DNA of 64,000 nucleotides. It comes from an uncultured Erythrobacter sp. (GTDB lineage: Bacteria; Pseudomonadota; Alphaproteobacteria; Sphingomonadales; Sphingomonadaceae). Positions 43,483 to 53,843 of the stretch are shown piece by piece. Below the pieces are notes generated by a model. That model made no database searches and had not been told where the DNA came from. It saw only the letters and a list, made by a program, of their open reading frames with translations. The translations under genes were made by a program, and so were the position numbers. The DNA is taken from positions 2,117,928 through 2,181,927 of the forward strand of contig CANKYI010000001.1 of assembly GCA_947488085.1 (NCBI GenBank), in the 5' to 3' direction. Position 1 is the first letter of the stretch. Each line of letters opens with the position of its first letter.

Positions 43483-45768
43483 TCAGAATCCTTGATTGTT
43501 GGGCGGCTGTCCACCGCCTTCGCGCGGTGGCGGTATGGCGGGCTGTGGCGGAGGCGCTGAATTGTTGGGCGGCGGTGGCCGCCCCTCACCGCGCGGAGTG
43601 ATCTGTTGACCCGTCGCCTGTTCGAGAAAGTCCTGGCTCGCAGCGGGTGGTGGCTCGTCAACTGGGTCGACCGCATTGCCACCCTCTGGGTCAAAGCCGC
43701 GCCCCGGATCACCGCGACCCGAATTGCCGCGACCGGGCTCTACCAAATTGCCCTGCTCATCGATGAAGTAATAATCATCGGGATCGCCAAACATCGCCTC
43801 TTCGTCCGGCTCCAATCGCCATTCGGGCAAGTTTAACTCCGTATCGAATTGCTCGACCGCGCGGTCCTTCACGGCAAAACGCATATAGGCCGCAAAGGCC
43901 TGAGCTGGCGCCCGTCCGCCTTGCAGGCCCGGCACCGCTCTTGCATCATCGCGCCCCATCCACACACCGGTTGTGATCCCGGATGAAAAGCCGACAAACC
44001 AACCATCCTTGTTCGAACTGGTCGTGCCTGTCTTACCTGCCACAGGTCGTCCAATCTGCGCCGCGCGCCCGGTGCCGGTTTGCACCGCTGCTTGCAGCAG
44101 ATCAGTGATGCCGGCGGCAACATAGTCAGGCACCAACTGCGTCTCGCGCGATTTCTCGTGCTCATAGATCACTTCACCGCCTGCTGTGGTCACTTTGGTG
44201 ATGCCGTAAGGCTCCACCGCCATGCCGCCCGCCGAAACGGCCGCGAATGCTCGCGTCATCTCTATCAAGCGTACCTCAGAGGCGCCCAGCACCATTGAAG
44301 GGAAGGTTGAAACAGGGCTGGTGATGCCAAACCGCCGTGCCATGGAGGCAACCGTGCCAAAGCCGACCTCATTGCCCAATTGCGCCGCAACCGTGTTGAT
44401 TGAATAGGCAAAGGCGGTTCGCAAAGAGGTTTCGCCAACATTGCGCCCGTTGGAATTGCGCGGGGTCCAGCCATCAATCGTCACCGGAACATCCTTCACC
44501 CGGTCATCTGGGGTATAGCCAGCCTCCAATGCCGCCAGAAAGACGAACAACTTCCACGATGATCCAGGCTGCCGCATAGCATTCGTCGCCCGGTTGAAAT
44601 TTGTTTCAACATAATCCGTGCCGCCTACCAGAGCGAGGATCGCGCCATCACGATCAAGACTGACCAACGCACCTTGAGATCCTTCTGGCGTGTTCGCGTC
44701 AATCGAGGCGGTCGCCGCGCGCTGCATCCCGGTGTCCAGCGTTGTCCAAACCTCCAGTGGAGCATTCGTTTCGGGCAGCAAGATATCAAGCTGAGGCAGC
44801 GCCCAATCGGTGAAATAGCGCACCGAGTTCTGTCCCGATTGCTGTTTCAGCTCCACCGTATCGACATCAACCGATGCCTCAGCCTGCGTGATATAGCCCT
44901 GTTCGCGCATCAGCCGTAGGACAACTTTCGCGCGATCAACGGCGGCCTGCACATCGGCAGTGGGGGAATATCGGCTGGGCGCCTTTACAAGACCGGCAAT
45001 GATCGAAGCCTCTGCCACCGAGAGCTCAGTGCCGGGATGGCTGAAGAATTTGCGGCTCGCGCTGTCGACACCGTAAGCACCGCCACCGAAATACACCTTG
45101 TTCAAATACAGCTCTAGGATTTGCTCCTTCGAAAACTTCCATTCCAGCGCCATCGCCAACACCGCTTCGCGGGCCTTGCGGTCAACCGTGCGATTAGAAG
45201 ATAGGAACAGGTTGCGCGCCAATTGCTGCGATATGGTCGAGGTTCCGCCCACGCGGCTACGCGCGCCCGTGAACCCTTCGACGATAGCGCCCGCGGTGCG
45301 GTAGGGATCAACGCCGAAATGCGATTCGAAGCGCTTATCCTCAACCGCAATCATTGCGTTACGCATATTTTCCGGGATTTCTTCGTGTTCCAGCCATTGG
45401 CCAAAACTCGGTCCCAGCTCGACAATCTCACTGCCGTCACGCGCGCGCACCAGAATAGTTTGGCCCGTCTGGCTTGCCTTCAATTCATAGAAACCCGGGA
45501 TCGATTGCGCGGCCATGCCAACAGCAACAGCCAATGCGAGCACGCCCAGCACCGCAGCGCCAGTGCCCCAAAATGCGAGGCGTTTGATCCATTTCCAAAA
45601 GGCAGATTGGCGTTTGGGTTCACCAGATGTGGAGCCTGATCGTTTCAGGCGTTTCTTGCCCGAACCGCCACCAGAGCCGCCAGAACCACCGCGCTGAGCG
45701 CGCTCTGTGGCGGCGCGGCGCGATCCGCGCTTACCCTTATTTTGCAGCTGGTTACCCCGCTTCGACAT
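43483..45768 (-). CDS. mrcA: Penicillin-binding protein 1A, bifunctional
   Basis: A 761-residue class A PBP. A basic Gly/Ser-rich cytoplasmic N-terminus and one membrane helix precede the GT51 glycosyltransferase domain (MIAVEDKRFESHFGVDPYRT, ISQQLARNLFLSSNRTVDRK). The transpeptidase domain has the SxxK motif in RQPGSSWKLF, YSINTV as SxN, and AGKTGTTSSNKDGW as KTG. It polymerises and cross-links peptidoglycan. The last 80 residues are Pro/Gly/Asn low-complexity sequence. It lacks the long OB-type insertion of enterobacterial PBP1A. Confidence 0.93.
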   Translation of the reverse strand: MSKRGNQLQNKGKRGSRRAATERAQRGGSGGSGGGSGKKRLKRSGSTSGEPKRQSAFWKWIKRLAFWGTGAAVLGVLALAVAVGMAAQSIPGFYELKASQTGQTILVRARDGSEIVELGPSFGQWLEHEEIPENMRNAMIAVEDKRFESHFGVDPYRTAGAIVEGFTGARSRVGGTSTISQQLARNLFLSSNRTVDRKAREAVLAMALEWKFSKEQILELYLNKVYFGGGAYGVDSASRKFFSHPGTELSVAEASIIAGLVKAPSRYSPTADVQAAVDRAKVVLRLMREQGYITQAEASVDVDTVELKQQSGQNSVRYFTDWALPQLDILLPETNAPLEVWTTLDTGMQRAATASIDANTPEGSQGALVSLDRDGAILALVGGTDYVETNFNRATNAMRQPGSSWKLFVFLAALEAGYTPDDRVKDVPVTIDGWTPRNSNGRNVGETSLRTAFAYSINTVAAQLGNEVGFGTVASMARRFGITSPVSTFPSMVLGASEVRLIEMTRAFAAVSAGGMAVEPYGITKVTTAGGEVIYEHEKSRETQLVPDYVAAGITDLLQAAVQTGTGRAAQIGRPVAGKTGTTSSNKDGWFVGFSSGITTGVWMGRDDARAVPGLQGGRAPAQAFAAYMRFAVKDRAVEQFDTELNLPEWRLEPDEEAMFGDPDDYYFIDEQGNLVEPGRGNSGRGDPGRGFDPEGGNAVDPVDEPPPAASQDFLEQATGQQITPRGEGRPPPPNNSAPPPQPAIPPPREGGGQPPNNQGF

Positions 45769-45900
45769 TCGATTGTATAGCCCTTTTTACGTCCCTTTCG
45801 GGTGGCTTACATCCCTGCATAGAGCAGTTGTAACAAGGCGTGAACACCACCACAAAGCTGTGTCCCCGACCAGTCGACGATCGCCTAGAGGGAAACCAGG

Positions 45901-46311
45901 TTACTCAGAGTCCTCAGGCGCAAAATCGAGCGACGCAGAATTGATGCAATAGCGCATGCCTCCCTGATCCGGCGGGCCGTCAGGGAAGACATGGCCCAAG
46001 TGTCCGCCGCACGCGGTGCAGAGCACTTCGGTACGGACCATACCAAAGGAAACATCGCGGCGTTCCTCGACTGTGTCAGCGTCGGATGGCTTAGTAAAAG
46101 CAGGCCAGCCGCAGCCGGAATTGTACTTCGCATCGCTGGTGAACAACGCGGTACCGCATCCTGCGCACGTATATTCGCCTGCGTCATAATGCTTGTCATA
46201 TTGTCCGGTGAAAGCGCGCTCTGTCCCCGCTTCGCGCAGAACATGATATTGTTCCGGAGATAATTTGGCGCGCCACTCGGCATCGGTTAGAGTTTTGGGA
46301 TCATCGGTCAT
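45901..46311 (-). CDS. msrB: Peptide methionine sulfoxide reductase B
   Basis: A 136-residue MsrB reducing the R-epimer of methionine sulfoxide. The zinc-binding pairs are Cys49/Cys52 and Cys98/Cys101, and the catalytic Cys122 lies in RYCINSASLDF. The GWPAFTKP and GHLGHVFPDGP signatures are present. It is encoded apart from msrA and lies 22 bp after a glutathione S-transferase gene in the same direction. Confidence 0.95.
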   Translation of the reverse strand: MTDDPKTLTDAEWRAKLSPEQYHVLREAGTERAFTGQYDKHYDAGEYTCAGCGTALFTSDAKYNSGCGWPAFTKPSDADTVEERRDVSFGMVRTEVLCTACGGHLGHVFPDGPPDQGGMRYCINSASLDFAPEDSE

Positions 46312-46333
46312 TTTTCGCTCCTAAAACGCCAAG

Positions 46334-47005
46334 TCAGCCATCAACCAGCGCATAATGCTCCGGCGGCTTGATCACATCCATGCGTTCCGAGAGTAGCGGG
46401 CGGAAGCTCGGGCGGCTCTTGAAAACCGCATACCAACCGCGCGTCTGCTCATGCCCTGCCCAATCAATCCCGCCAAGATAGTCGGCCACGCTGATCTGGG
46501 CGGCGGCGGCAAGGTCAGCAAGGCTCATCGTTGATCCTGCTAGCCAAGGGCGCGTATCGATCAGCCAGTCCATGTAATCGAGATGCCCGTGTGCCATCCG
46601 CATCGCTTGTCGCAAAGCGCCGCTATCGGGTGGCTGTTTGAACACCAGCCGCTTTTTCATCCGCTCCAACAACAAAGGCGCGGTGACATCGTTGTAGAAG
46701 TTCTCATCAAACAGGGCGACCAAACGGCGAATTTCGGCCCGGCCCGCGGCCGTACCGTTGATCATTGGCGAACGGTCGACGGTCTCTTCGAGATATTCAC
46801 CAATCGCCCGGCTATCGGCCAGTGTGATGCCCTTGCCCTCATTGACGAGGACCGGTGTGCGTCCGGCTGCGTTGAGATTGAGGAAGTCGTCAGAGGCTGC
46901 CCACGGGTCCTCTCGCACCAATTCATAGGCGACGTTTTTCTCACCCATCAAAAGACGGATCTTACGTGAAAAGGGACACAGGGGGAATTGGTAAAGCTGC
47001 CACAT
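46334..47005 (-). CDS. Glutathione S-transferase family protein
   Basis: A 223-residue GST. The thioredoxin-like N-domain starts WQLYQFPLCPFSRKIRLLMG with a Cys-x-x-Ser motif near residue 10, followed by the glutathione-site AGRTPVLVNEGKGITLADSR. The helical C-domain ends in RPSFRPLLSERMDVIKPP. An ATG at 47020 would add five residues; the start at 47005 matches the family. It may act on oxidised or electrophilic compounds, and the neighbouring msrB suggests a stress role, which is inference. Confidence 0.87.
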   Translation of the reverse strand: MWQLYQFPLCPFSRKIRLLMGEKNVAYELVREDPWAASDDFLNLNAAGRTPVLVNEGKGITLADSRAIGEYLEETVDRSPMINGTAAGRAEIRRLVALFDENFYNDVTAPLLLERMKKRLVFKQPPDSGALRQAMRMAHGHLDYMDWLIDTRPWLAGSTMSLADLAAAAQISVADYLGGIDWAGHEQTRGWYAVFKSRPSFRPLLSERMDVIKPPEHYALVDG

Positions 47006-47050
47006 TATGATCAGTCCCATGCCCGAAAGCGCGGACGAAATCCACTGGTC

Positions 47051-47470
47051 TCAAAGGCCTGCAGAACGCTTCATCAACAGGCAGGCTGGCATCATTGCCG
47101 CGATCCGCTCTGCGCCTTCTGAGTTGTTGAGTTTATTCACCTCGTTAAAGGCAAGTGTTTGGATCTGATCGCGCGTCAGCTCAAATTCTTCCATCAAGCC
47201 TGCCATAGTGCGGATGAAGAACTCACGACCGCCCTGTGCTTCCATATCGATGTAACCGGTGCCACGCGGATCTCCACCTTTCTGCCACCGACTAACAGTA
47301 GCGAACGCGATACCACAACGTGGGCCAGCGGCTTGCTCTATTGGGAGGTCATCCAAAGAGGCTAATGGAGGTGCTGGAACGGGACGATCAGCGGTGGACA
47401 ACTCGGATGCCGGTGGCGGCACAAGAACCGGAGCGGACTGAAGAGCGATTGCGGCAAGAAATGAAATCAT
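47051..47470 (-). CDS. Hypothetical exported protein
   Basis: A 139-residue protein with a short N-terminal hydrophobic segment (MISFLAAIALQSAPVLV) and a Pro-rich linker. It has a C-terminal helical domain with two Cys (residues about 52 and 130) and the stretch GREFFIRTMAGLMEEFELTR. No family is recognised. It lies 45 bp upstream of the GST gene on the same strand. Confidence 0.65.
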   Translation of the reverse strand: MISFLAAIALQSAPVLVPPPASELSTADRPVPAPPLASLDDLPIEQAAGPRCGIAFATVSRWQKGGDPRGTGYIDMEAQGGREFFIRTMAGLMEEFELTRDQIQTLAFNEVNKLNNSEGAERIAAMMPACLLMKRSAGL

Positions 47471-47599
47471 TCTCCGCCCTATCGCAGGCCAGATGAACCC
47501 GCGGCTACCGCTTTAGACCAATGTCCTCAATAAACGGGTTGTCGGGGTCCAGATGCGGCCCTAGGTCTCATTTCGAACACCCCAAAAAGGAGACTTCAA

Positions 47600-47989
47600 A
47601 TGCTCAACCATGTGATGATTGGATCAAACGATATCGAACGGTCCAAGACCTTCTACAATGCCGTACTCGGCGTTCTTGGCGCAGGCGAGCCCATGGCGCA
47701 TGTGAATGACACCGGACAAACGCGCCTGTTCTACATCCACGATGGCGACACATTCTCGATCAGTGAACCGATCAACGGTGAGCCTGCTGAGCCGTCAAAC
47801 GGCTTTACCATCGGTTTCAAGTGCAACTCCATGGAACAAATTCAGGAACTGCACGACGTCGCGGTGGCCAATGGCGGAACCAGCATCGAAGACCCTCCCG
47901 GCCCACGCGAAGGCAGCATGGGGGTCATGAACCTGTGCTACTTCACCGATCCCGACGGCCACAAGATCTGCGGTCTCCACCGGCCGTAG
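47600..47989 (+). CDS. Single-domain VOC family protein
   Basis: A 129-residue glyoxalase-fold protein: NHVMIGSNDIERSKTFYNAV at the start supplies the first His ligand, RLFYIHDGD leads the second strand, and FTDPDGHKICGLHRP closes with the usual DPDGH motif. Such proteins are often dimeric metal-dependent lyases or resistance proteins; the reaction is unknown. AAAAAGGAGAC precedes the ATG. Confidence 0.85.
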   Translation: MLNHVMIGSNDIERSKTFYNAVLGVLGAGEPMAHVNDTGQTRLFYIHDGDTFSISEPINGEPAEPSNGFTIGFKCNSMEQIQELHDVAVANGGTSIEDPPGPREGSMGVMNLCYFTDPDGHKICGLHRP

Positions 47990-48072
47990 AAACAACGAAG
48001 AATTTGGACTGGTTTGTGCCTCCGCTCTGTGAAAATCAGGTGAGCGGGGGCACTGTTTGGAGGAATGAAACC

Positions 48073-48768
48073 TTGAATACGAACACAACGGGCCGGACGG
48101 TCACAGCAGCGACATTGTCGTTAATCCTTGTCGCATGTGGCGGCGATAGCGGCGCAGACGAAACCACTTCGGGCGTGACGGTTGCCGGCGACAGCGGCTC
48201 GGCCCAATCGTCAATGACACTGGCAAGCAACGGCCCTGCCGTATGTTTTGAGGCAGCAGCCGAAGCTCTTGGAGCCGACGCGAAGGTGTCAGAACTCTCG
48301 ACATCATTCGGTGTTGGTGAGAATTTAGAACAGTACGCCGTTGTGTCCACTGAGCCCGGAATCCTCAAATCTTGCTCGGTGAAATATCAAGATCCAGAAA
48401 ATGCAAACAAGCTTCTGCAAAGGGATTTGGATGTCACTACGGGTGAATTCAAAGACCCGCAGCCGATTGAGATCTCTGTGATCGGCAGCGCTGCCGACTT
48501 CAGCTTGGAAGACTTTCTGATCCCGCTTTCATCGATCAACGCATCGGCCATTGCGGACCGGGTAAGCGAGCAAGAGGCATTGCTTGACGAGACATTCAGC
48601 AGCCATGCTCTTTCGCGTGTGAGCCTGCAATCACCGGGTCCGGGCAGCGCCGTGCACCGAATTTCGGTGAACTTTGAGGGGCGCCTCAAATCCAATGACA
48701 TCCTCGATTCAGGCGGCATTGGCCTCAATCTGGATGGCAGCGTCGATTACAACAATATCGGCAAGTGA
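48073..48768 (+). CDS. Hypothetical lipoprotein with TTG start
   Basis: A 231-residue exported lipoprotein: signal TVTAATLSLILVAC with Cys22, followed by a Gly/Ser/Thr-rich tether and a folded domain of about 150 residues without a recognised family. The frame is open far upstream into the VOC gene, but the TTG at 48073 is indicated by a perfect GGAGGA 8 nt before it (48059-48064) and by the signal peptide that begins there. The ATG at 48065 is out of frame. Confidence 0.72.
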   Translation: MNTNTTGRTVTAATLSLILVACGGDSGADETTSGVTVAGDSGSAQSSMTLASNGPAVCFEAAAEALGADAKVSELSTSFGVGENLEQYAVVSTEPGILKSCSVKYQDPENANKLLQRDLDVTTGEFKDPQPIEISVIGSAADFSLEDFLIPLSSINASAIADRVSEQEALLDETFSSHALSRVSLQSPGPGSAVHRISVNFEGRLKSNDILDSGGIGLNLDGSVDYNNIGK

Positions 48769-48777
48769 TCCGGTGCC

Positions 48778-49383
48778 CTAACGGCTGAGTTCGAACACCG
48801 CGAATTCGGCGCGCCAATTGGCTCCAAACGGACCAATTGCGCGTTCATCCGCAAAGAACCAAGCGCGCTCAATTTGGGCGCGCTTGGCCTTTGCGAGATC
48901 GCGGAAATCCTCGACCGTAACGTGGTGAATATTGTCAGTCGCATACCAGCTGACCGGCAAAGCACGCGTGACTGGCATCCGCCCACCCAGCAACAAGGCA
49001 GTGCGCGTGCGCCAATGGGCAAAGTTGGGAAAACTCACAAAGGCACGCCTGCCGACCCGCAACAGCTCATCTAACATTAGGTCAGGGCGTGTCGCAGTTT
49101 GCAGTGTCTGGCTCAAAATAGCGTAATCAAACGCCTTGTCCGGGTAATTCGCAAGGTCGGTGTTCGCATCGCCTTGGACCACGGAAAGACCCCGCGCCAC
49201 ACAGCGTCCAACCAGCGCCGCATCCAGCTCTAGCCCACGCGCATCGCAGCCCTTTTCCGCCTCCAACACACCCATCAAATCGCCGTCACCGCACCCAATA
49301 TCGAGCACTCGGCTATCCGGATCGACATGCGCGGCGATCGCGGCGAGGTCTGGGCGCAGGTCCGATGAGGATTTGGTCGTCAT
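48778..49383 (-). CDS. metW: MetW, methionine-biosynthesis partner of MetX
   Basis: A 201-residue methyltransferase-like protein. The SAM motif [20 protein letters not shown], the central [20 protein letters not shown] and the late [20 protein letters not shown] are MetW signatures. MetW binds and stimulates MetX in several bacteria. The start overlaps the metX stop by ATGA, so the pair is translationally coupled. Confidence 0.93.
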   Translation of the reverse strand: MTTKSSSDLRPDLAAIAAHVDPDSRVLDIGCGDGDLMGVLEAEKGCDARGLELDAALVGRCVARGLSVVQGDANTDLANYPDKAFDYAILSQTLQTATRPDLMLDELLRVGRRAFVSFPNFAHWRTRTALLLGGRMPVTRALPVSWYATDNIHHVTVEDFRDLAKAKRAQIERAWFFADERAIGPFGANWRAEFAVFELSR

Positions 49384-50474
49384 GCAACAAAACCCCGCAC
49401 GACCCGGTCCAACTCATCATGCTCCAGCAAGAAGCTGTCATGCCCATTGGGCGCGGACAATTCGACAAAGCTAACCTTCGCCCCTGCAGCGTTCAAAGCA
49501 TGGACAATGTGGCGGCTTTCCGCGGTGGGATAGAGCCAGTCTGTGTCGAAACTGACCAGACAGAACCGCGCCGACGTGCCTGCAAACGCATCGGCAAGCT
49601 TGCCGCCATGCTCCTCTGCGAGGTCGAAATAGTCCATTGCTCGGGTGATATACAGGTAGGAATTGGCATCGAACCGTTGAGTGAAACCGCTGCCTTGATA
49701 ACGCAGATAGCTCTCGATCTGAAAATCGGCATCAAAGCCAAAGCTCTTCGAAGACCGGTCCTGCAAGCGCCGCCCGAATTTCGCGGTCAGACCTTCTTCG
49801 GAAAGATATGTGATATGCGCTGCCATCCTTGCCACGGCGAGGCCATTGTCGGGCGAAACGCCGCTCGCATAATAATCGCCATCGGCCCATGCGGGGTCAG
49901 CCATGATCGCTTGGCGGCCTACTTCGTGAAAGGCGATGTTTTGCGCAGAATGGCGCGCTGTCGAAGCGATCACCAGCACGCGCGCCGCGCGCTCGGGCCA
50001 ATTGGCGGCGAGGCTCAAGGCCTGCATCCCGCCCATCGATCCGCCGACCACCGTGTGCAACTGCTCAATCCCTAATCCATCGAGCAGCGCAACAAGCCCG
50101 CGCACCATATCGCGCACGGTTATAACCGGGAAACGCATCGCATAAGGTTTGCCATCGGGTCCGGCTGCGGCTGGACCGCTTGACCCCATGCAACTGCCAA
50201 TCACATTCGCACAGATGACATAAAATCGGTCAGTATCAATCGGCTTGCCCGGTCCCACCATCCGCTCCCACCAACCCGGTTTGCCCGTAATCGGATGGGT
50301 ACTTGCCACATATTGATCCCCGGTCAGCGCATGGCAAATCAGGATCGCGTTGCAGGCATCTGAATTCAACTCACCATAGGTCTCATACGCAATCTGTGCG
50401 CTCTCCAGCACCTGACCGCTATCAAGTGGGAGCGAGGAAATTGCGTGAGTTTTCGAGGCGCTTAAAGTGTTCAT
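49380..50474 (-). CDS. metX: Homoserine O-acyltransferase (MetX)
   Basis: A 364-residue alpha/beta hydrolase that activates homoserine for methionine synthesis. The nucleophile is Ser146 in [14 protein letters not shown]; the Asp and His are in the late [16 protein letters not shown] and [32 protein letters not shown] near residue 73 is family-typical. Acetyl-CoA versus succinyl-CoA cannot be told. It is divergent from hisC across 86 bp. Confidence 0.95.
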   Translation of the reverse strand: MNTLSASKTHAISSLPLDSGQVLESAQIAYETYGELNSDACNAILICHALTGDQYVASTHPITGKPGWWERMVGPGKPIDTDRFYVICANVIGSCMGSSGPAAAGPDGKPYAMRFPVITVRDMVRGLVALLDGLGIEQLHTVVGGSMGGMQALSLAANWPERAARVLVIASTARHSAQNIAFHEVGRQAIMADPAWADGDYYASGVSPDNGLAVARMAAHITYLSEEGLTAKFGRRLQDRSSKSFGFDADFQIESYLRYQGSGFTQRFDANSYLYITRAMDYFDLAEEHGGKLADAFAGTSARFCLVSFDTDWLYPTAESRHIVHALNAAGAKVSFVELSAPNGHDSFLLEHDELDRVVRGFVA

Positions 50475-50560
50475 GGGCGATCAGCGAAGTGGGCGAGGCG
50501 GCGCTTTAAGTCAATTGGGGTGTTCTTGGCAGAGCGAAGCGGTTATCGCCCCGCGCTGAG

Positions 50561-51664
50561 ATGACCATGCGCCCAAACCCGAAACCCTATATTCTGGGCA
50601 TTCACGCCTACACGCCCGGCAAAGCCACGGCGAGCGACGGGCGCGCGCTGGTAAAGCTGTCTGCGAATGAAAACCCGCTTGGTACCAGTCCAGCGGCTTT
50701 GACCGCGCTTGCGGATGCGCGGATAGAAGCGGCAACCTATCCTGATCCCGATGCGAGGGCTTTGCGTAAAGCGATCGCCGAATTGCACGGCCTCGATGCA
50801 GACCAAATTGTGTGCGGGACAGGGTCGGATGAATTGCTCAATCTCGCAGCGCAAGGCTTTGCGGGTGCGGATGACGAAGTGCTGTTCTCGCGCCATTCCT
50901 TCGCCGTTTACGATATCGCTGCGCGCCGATGCGGTGCCATACCGGTGGAGGCCGATGATCGCGATCTGACAGCAGATGTTGATGCGATATTGGCCGCGGT
51001 GAGTGAACGGACAAAAGTCGTGTTTCTCGCCAATCCGAACAATCCCACCGGCACGTGGATCGCACCAAGTGAAGTCACGCGCCTCCATGCAGGCCTGCCC
51101 CGCAATGTGCTGTTGGTGTTGGACGAGGCCTATGGCGAATATTGCGATCCAGCAGTTCAACGCACCGGGTTCGAGCTTGCCGCCGTGCATGACAATGTGC
51201 TGGTCACGCGCACTTTTTCGAAGATTTATGGCCTAGCTGCCGAACGGATCGGATGGGCCACTGGCGCGTCGCACCTCATCGATGTGCTGAACCGAATCAG
51301 AGGGCCGTTCAACGTGACAGTAAGCGGGCAAAAGGCGGCAGTTGCGGCGCTCGGTGATCAAGCGTTTGTGGAAAGCAGTCGCGATCATAATGCGACGGAA
51401 CGAGCGCGTTTTGTGCTGGCGATCACGGCACTGGGTAACCACGGTTTGAGTGCAGTGCCGAGCGAGGCGAATTTTGTGTTGGTGCGCTTTGAAGGCGAGC
51501 TCCGCGCCGAGGTGGCTCTCAATGCACTGGCCGAGGCAGGATACGCAGTGCGGCATTTGCCCGTCGATGGTCTGCGTGACGCATTACGGATCACCATCGG
51601 CACTTCGCAGGATATGGCGCGTGTGACCGCTTGCCTACGAGCGCTGTGCGGAGAGGTGGCATGA
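50561..51664 (+). CDS. hisC: Histidinol-phosphate / aromatic aminotransferase (HisC family)
   Basis: A 367-residue fold-type I aminotransferase. [19 protein letters not shown] at the start, the [13 protein letters not shown] cofactor site ([16 protein letters not shown]), [10 protein letters not shown] and the Schiff-base Lys221 in [16 protein letters not shown] are all present. It is coupled by ATGA to tyrA, so besides histidine it may serve tyrosine and phenylalanine synthesis, as HisC-type enzymes do in other alphaproteobacteria. Confidence 0.93.
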   Translation: MTMRPNPKPYILGIHAYTPGKATASDGRALVKLSANENPLGTSPAALTALADARIEAATYPDPDARALRKAIAELHGLDADQIVCGTGSDELLNLAAQGFAGADDEVLFSRHSFAVYDIAARRCGAIPVEADDRDLTADVDAILAAVSERTKVVFLANPNNPTGTWIAPSEVTRLHAGLPRNVLLVLDEAYGEYCDPAVQRTGFELAAVHDNVLVTRTFSKIYGLAAERIGWATGASHLIDVLNRIRGPFNVTVSGQKAAVAALGDQAFVESSRDHNATERARFVLAITALGNHGLSAVPSEANFVLVRFEGELRAEVALNALAEAGYAVRHLPVDGLRDALRITIGTSQDMARVTACLRALCGEVA

Positions 51665-52575
51665 GCATCCAAAACGTCGCGATTATTGGGCTTGGCTTGT
51701 TGGGCGGGTCAATCGGGTTGGCGGTGCAGGCATTGGCGCCGGGGATTACCACCGCAGGCTTTGATCAAGACGCAGATGTGCGCGACGCCGCTCAAGCACG
51801 CGGCCTGGTCGCCAATGTGTGTGGCAGCGCGGCCGAAGCGGTGCGTGATGCCGATCTCATCATCCTGTGTGTGCCCGTCGGCGCGATGCACGCCGCCGCA
51901 AGCGCGCTGGCCAATCATGCGCCAGAGCATGCGATTATCTCCGATGTCGGCTCTTCCAAACAGAGCGTGGCGGAAGCTTTGGCGCGCGCATTACCCGGTC
52001 GCACAATCATCCCTGCACACCCTGTTGCAGGGACTGAGCAAAGCGGGCCGGAAGCTGGGTTTGCGACACTCTTCGCCAATCGCTGGTGTATTCTGACGCC
52101 GCCTGACGGAGCCGATACAGCTGCCATCGAAGCACTCAGCGCATTCTGGACCAAGCTAGGCTCTAACGTCGAGATTATGGATGCAGAACACCACGATCTT
52201 GTCTTGGCTGTGACCAGCCATATTCCGCACCTCATCGCGTTCACGATAGTCGGCACGGCGAGTGATCTGGAGGATGTGACACAATCCGAGGTCATCAAAT
52301 ATTCCGCCGGGGGCTTTCGCGATTTTACCCGTATCGCCGCCTCTGACCCGGTGATGTGGCGAGACGTGTTCCTCAACAATAAGGGAGCTGTGCTGGAAAT
52401 GCTTGGGCGCTTCACCGAGGATTTGACAGCTCTACAACGCGCGATCCGATCAGGCGATGGCGACACTTTGCATGAATTGTTCGACCGCACCCGCGCAATC
52501 CGCCGCGCGGTGATTGAGGAAGGTCAGGATGACGACAGGCCAGACTTTGGCCGCGAGGATCACGGCAAAGCCTAA
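51661..52575 (+). CDS. tyrA: Prephenate/arogenate dehydrogenase (TyrA)
   Basis: A 304-residue NAD(P)-dependent dehydrogenase of the tyrosine pathway. The dinucleotide motif [10 protein letters not shown] is at residues 10-19; the catalytic region has [14 protein letters not shown] and the later [33 protein letters not shown] is a strong signature. The ATG at 51661 overlaps the hisC stop. Prephenate and arogenate specificity cannot be separated by eye. Confidence 0.93.
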   Translation: MSIQNVAIIGLGLLGGSIGLAVQALAPGITTAGFDQDADVRDAAQARGLVANVCGSAAEAVRDADLIILCVPVGAMHAAASALANHAPEHAIISDVGSSKQSVAEALARALPGRTIIPAHPVAGTEQSGPEAGFATLFANRWCILTPPDGADTAAIEALSAFWTKLGSNVEIMDAEHHDLVLAVTSHIPHLIAFTIVGTASDLEDVTQSEVIKYSAGGFRDFTRIAASDPVMWRDVFLNNKGAVLEMLGRFTEDLTALQRAIRSGDGDTLHELFDRTRAIRRAVIEEGQDDDRPDFGREDHGKA

Positions 52576-53291
52576 GCGCCGACCGGCAAAGTCCCTGTCG
52601 GAATGCTCTCACCGCTATTCAGGACATTTATCGCCCGGTGCACCCGGCGTTCCATCTCTGCGCGCGGCAGACCAGCGGGAATCGTCGCACCAACACGGTA
52701 AGTGATCGTACCGGGCTGTTTGACCAACCGATGATAGAGCGGCCCGCTATTCACTGCCACCGGGACCACCGGCAGTCCCAGCAATTTGTACATGCCTGCA
52801 AATCCGGATTGCAAAGGCGGTTCATCGCCATGCTCCACCCTTGTGCCTTCGGGGAAGATGATGAGCGGGCGCCCTTCGGCAACGCGCAGTTTTGCTGTGG
52901 CGATCATCTCACGCAGAGCGCGCGCGCCTTTGTCGCGCGCAACCGGAATAAGGCCGTAGATCTTAGCGGAAATTCCCCAACCGGGAATCCAGAACAGCTC
53001 GCGCTTCGCAAAAACCGTCGGGTAACGGAACAGGCGCGGCATATCGATCGCCTCGAAGAAACTTTCATGCTTCACCGCAATCAATACAGGCTCATCCGGG
53101 ATGCTGCCCTCTTGAACAATCGTGATGTCGAGGATGTTCTGCACGCACCACAGATGCCAACCGCCCCATTGCAAGACGACTTTCTTCAAAGCCTCGCGCC
53201 CAAACGGGATCGCGAGCACTGATGCAATCACCATCAGCGCGCTGAAACCGTAGAAAACGGGATAGAACAAAAGACTGCGAAAAAACGGCAC
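52572..53291 (-). CDS. plsC: 1-acyl-sn-glycerol-3-phosphate acyltransferase (PlsC)
   Basis: A 239-residue membrane acyltransferase for phosphatidic acid synthesis. An N-terminal helix (LLFYPVFYGFSALMVIASVL) anchors it. The catalytic block reads KHESFFEAID, an HX4E form in place of the usual HX4D. The FPEGTRVEHGD motif and LPVVPVAVNSG follow. The 3' end overlaps tyrA by 4 bp, tail to tail. It follows the DUF218 gene by 9 bp in a run with ftsE and ftsX. Confidence 0.92.
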   Translation of the reverse strand: MPFFRSLLFYPVFYGFSALMVIASVLAIPFGREALKKVVLQWGGWHLWCVQNILDITIVQEGSIPDEPVLIAVKHESFFEAIDMPRLFRYPTVFAKRELFWIPGWGISAKIYGLIPVARDKGARALREMIATAKLRVAEGRPLIIFPEGTRVEHGDEPPLQSGFAGMYKLLGLPVVPVAVNSGPLYHRLVKQPGTITYRVGATIPAGLPRAEMERRVHRAINVLNSGESIPTGTLPVGA

Positions 53292-53300
53292 AAATGCCCC

Positions 53301-53837
53301 TTAAAAACCGAAAAGGCCCGCTACCCAGCTAGCGAGCAGCTTATGATATTCTAGAAACAGGCTGGCAACACTTGGTTCGGAAGGGACAGCATCGCGCACA
53401 ACTGTGACAGTTTCAGGAAGGGTTTGATTAAGCTCATTCGCGGCCCGACGCATATGCCAATCGGTCGTCACAAGGCGCAGCGAAGCAATGTTGTTTGCCG
53501 CGACCCATTCGGCGGTCTCCGTCGCATTGCCACGCGTATCAACGGCTGCGAATCCAAGCGTTACACAGCAATCCATTTGCGCTGCATCCACCACAAATTC
53601 AGCCGCGAATTCTTCCGGTGTTACTTCCGGGTCCACACCTGTAACCAGCATTTTGCCCGCCAGCCCCTGATCCAGAACTGATAGGCCTTGAGCGATACGT
53701 CCTGCGCCGCCGGTGGGGACGATCACAGCATCGGTGGCGGTCTGCGCAGCGGGTTGCGGCAATGACACCGTGAACCACAGGAAACCGAGCACCCAGATAA
53801 GGACGCTGCCAGAGAGAGTATATCGAAGCACAGACAT
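53301..53837 (-). CDS. YdcF/ElyC-like DUF218 protein
   Basis: A 178-residue protein with one N-terminal membrane helix and a DUF218 domain exposed to the periplasm. Family marks are TDAVIVPTGGAGRIAQGLSV, the NATETAEWVAANN segment and LVTTDWHMRRAANELNQTL. ElyC-type proteins affect envelope and undecaprenyl-phosphate metabolism. It lies 6 bp after ftsX in the same transcript. Confidence 0.87.
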   Translation of the reverse strand: MSVLRYTLSGSVLIWVLGFLWFTVSLPQPAAQTATDAVIVPTGGAGRIAQGLSVLDQGLAGKMLVTGVDPEVTPEEFAAEFVVDAAQMDCCVTLGFAAVDTRGNATETAEWVAANNIASLRLVTTDWHMRRAANELNQTLPETVTVVRDAVPSEPSVASLFLEYHKLLASWVAGLFGF

Positions 53838-53843
53838 GGTAGG

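Noticed and set aside
50475..50560. Possible SAM riboswitch in front of metX
   Set aside because: The 86-bp gap has GC-rich segments, but I could not fit the conserved core of SAM-II, SAM-V or SAM/SAH classes.
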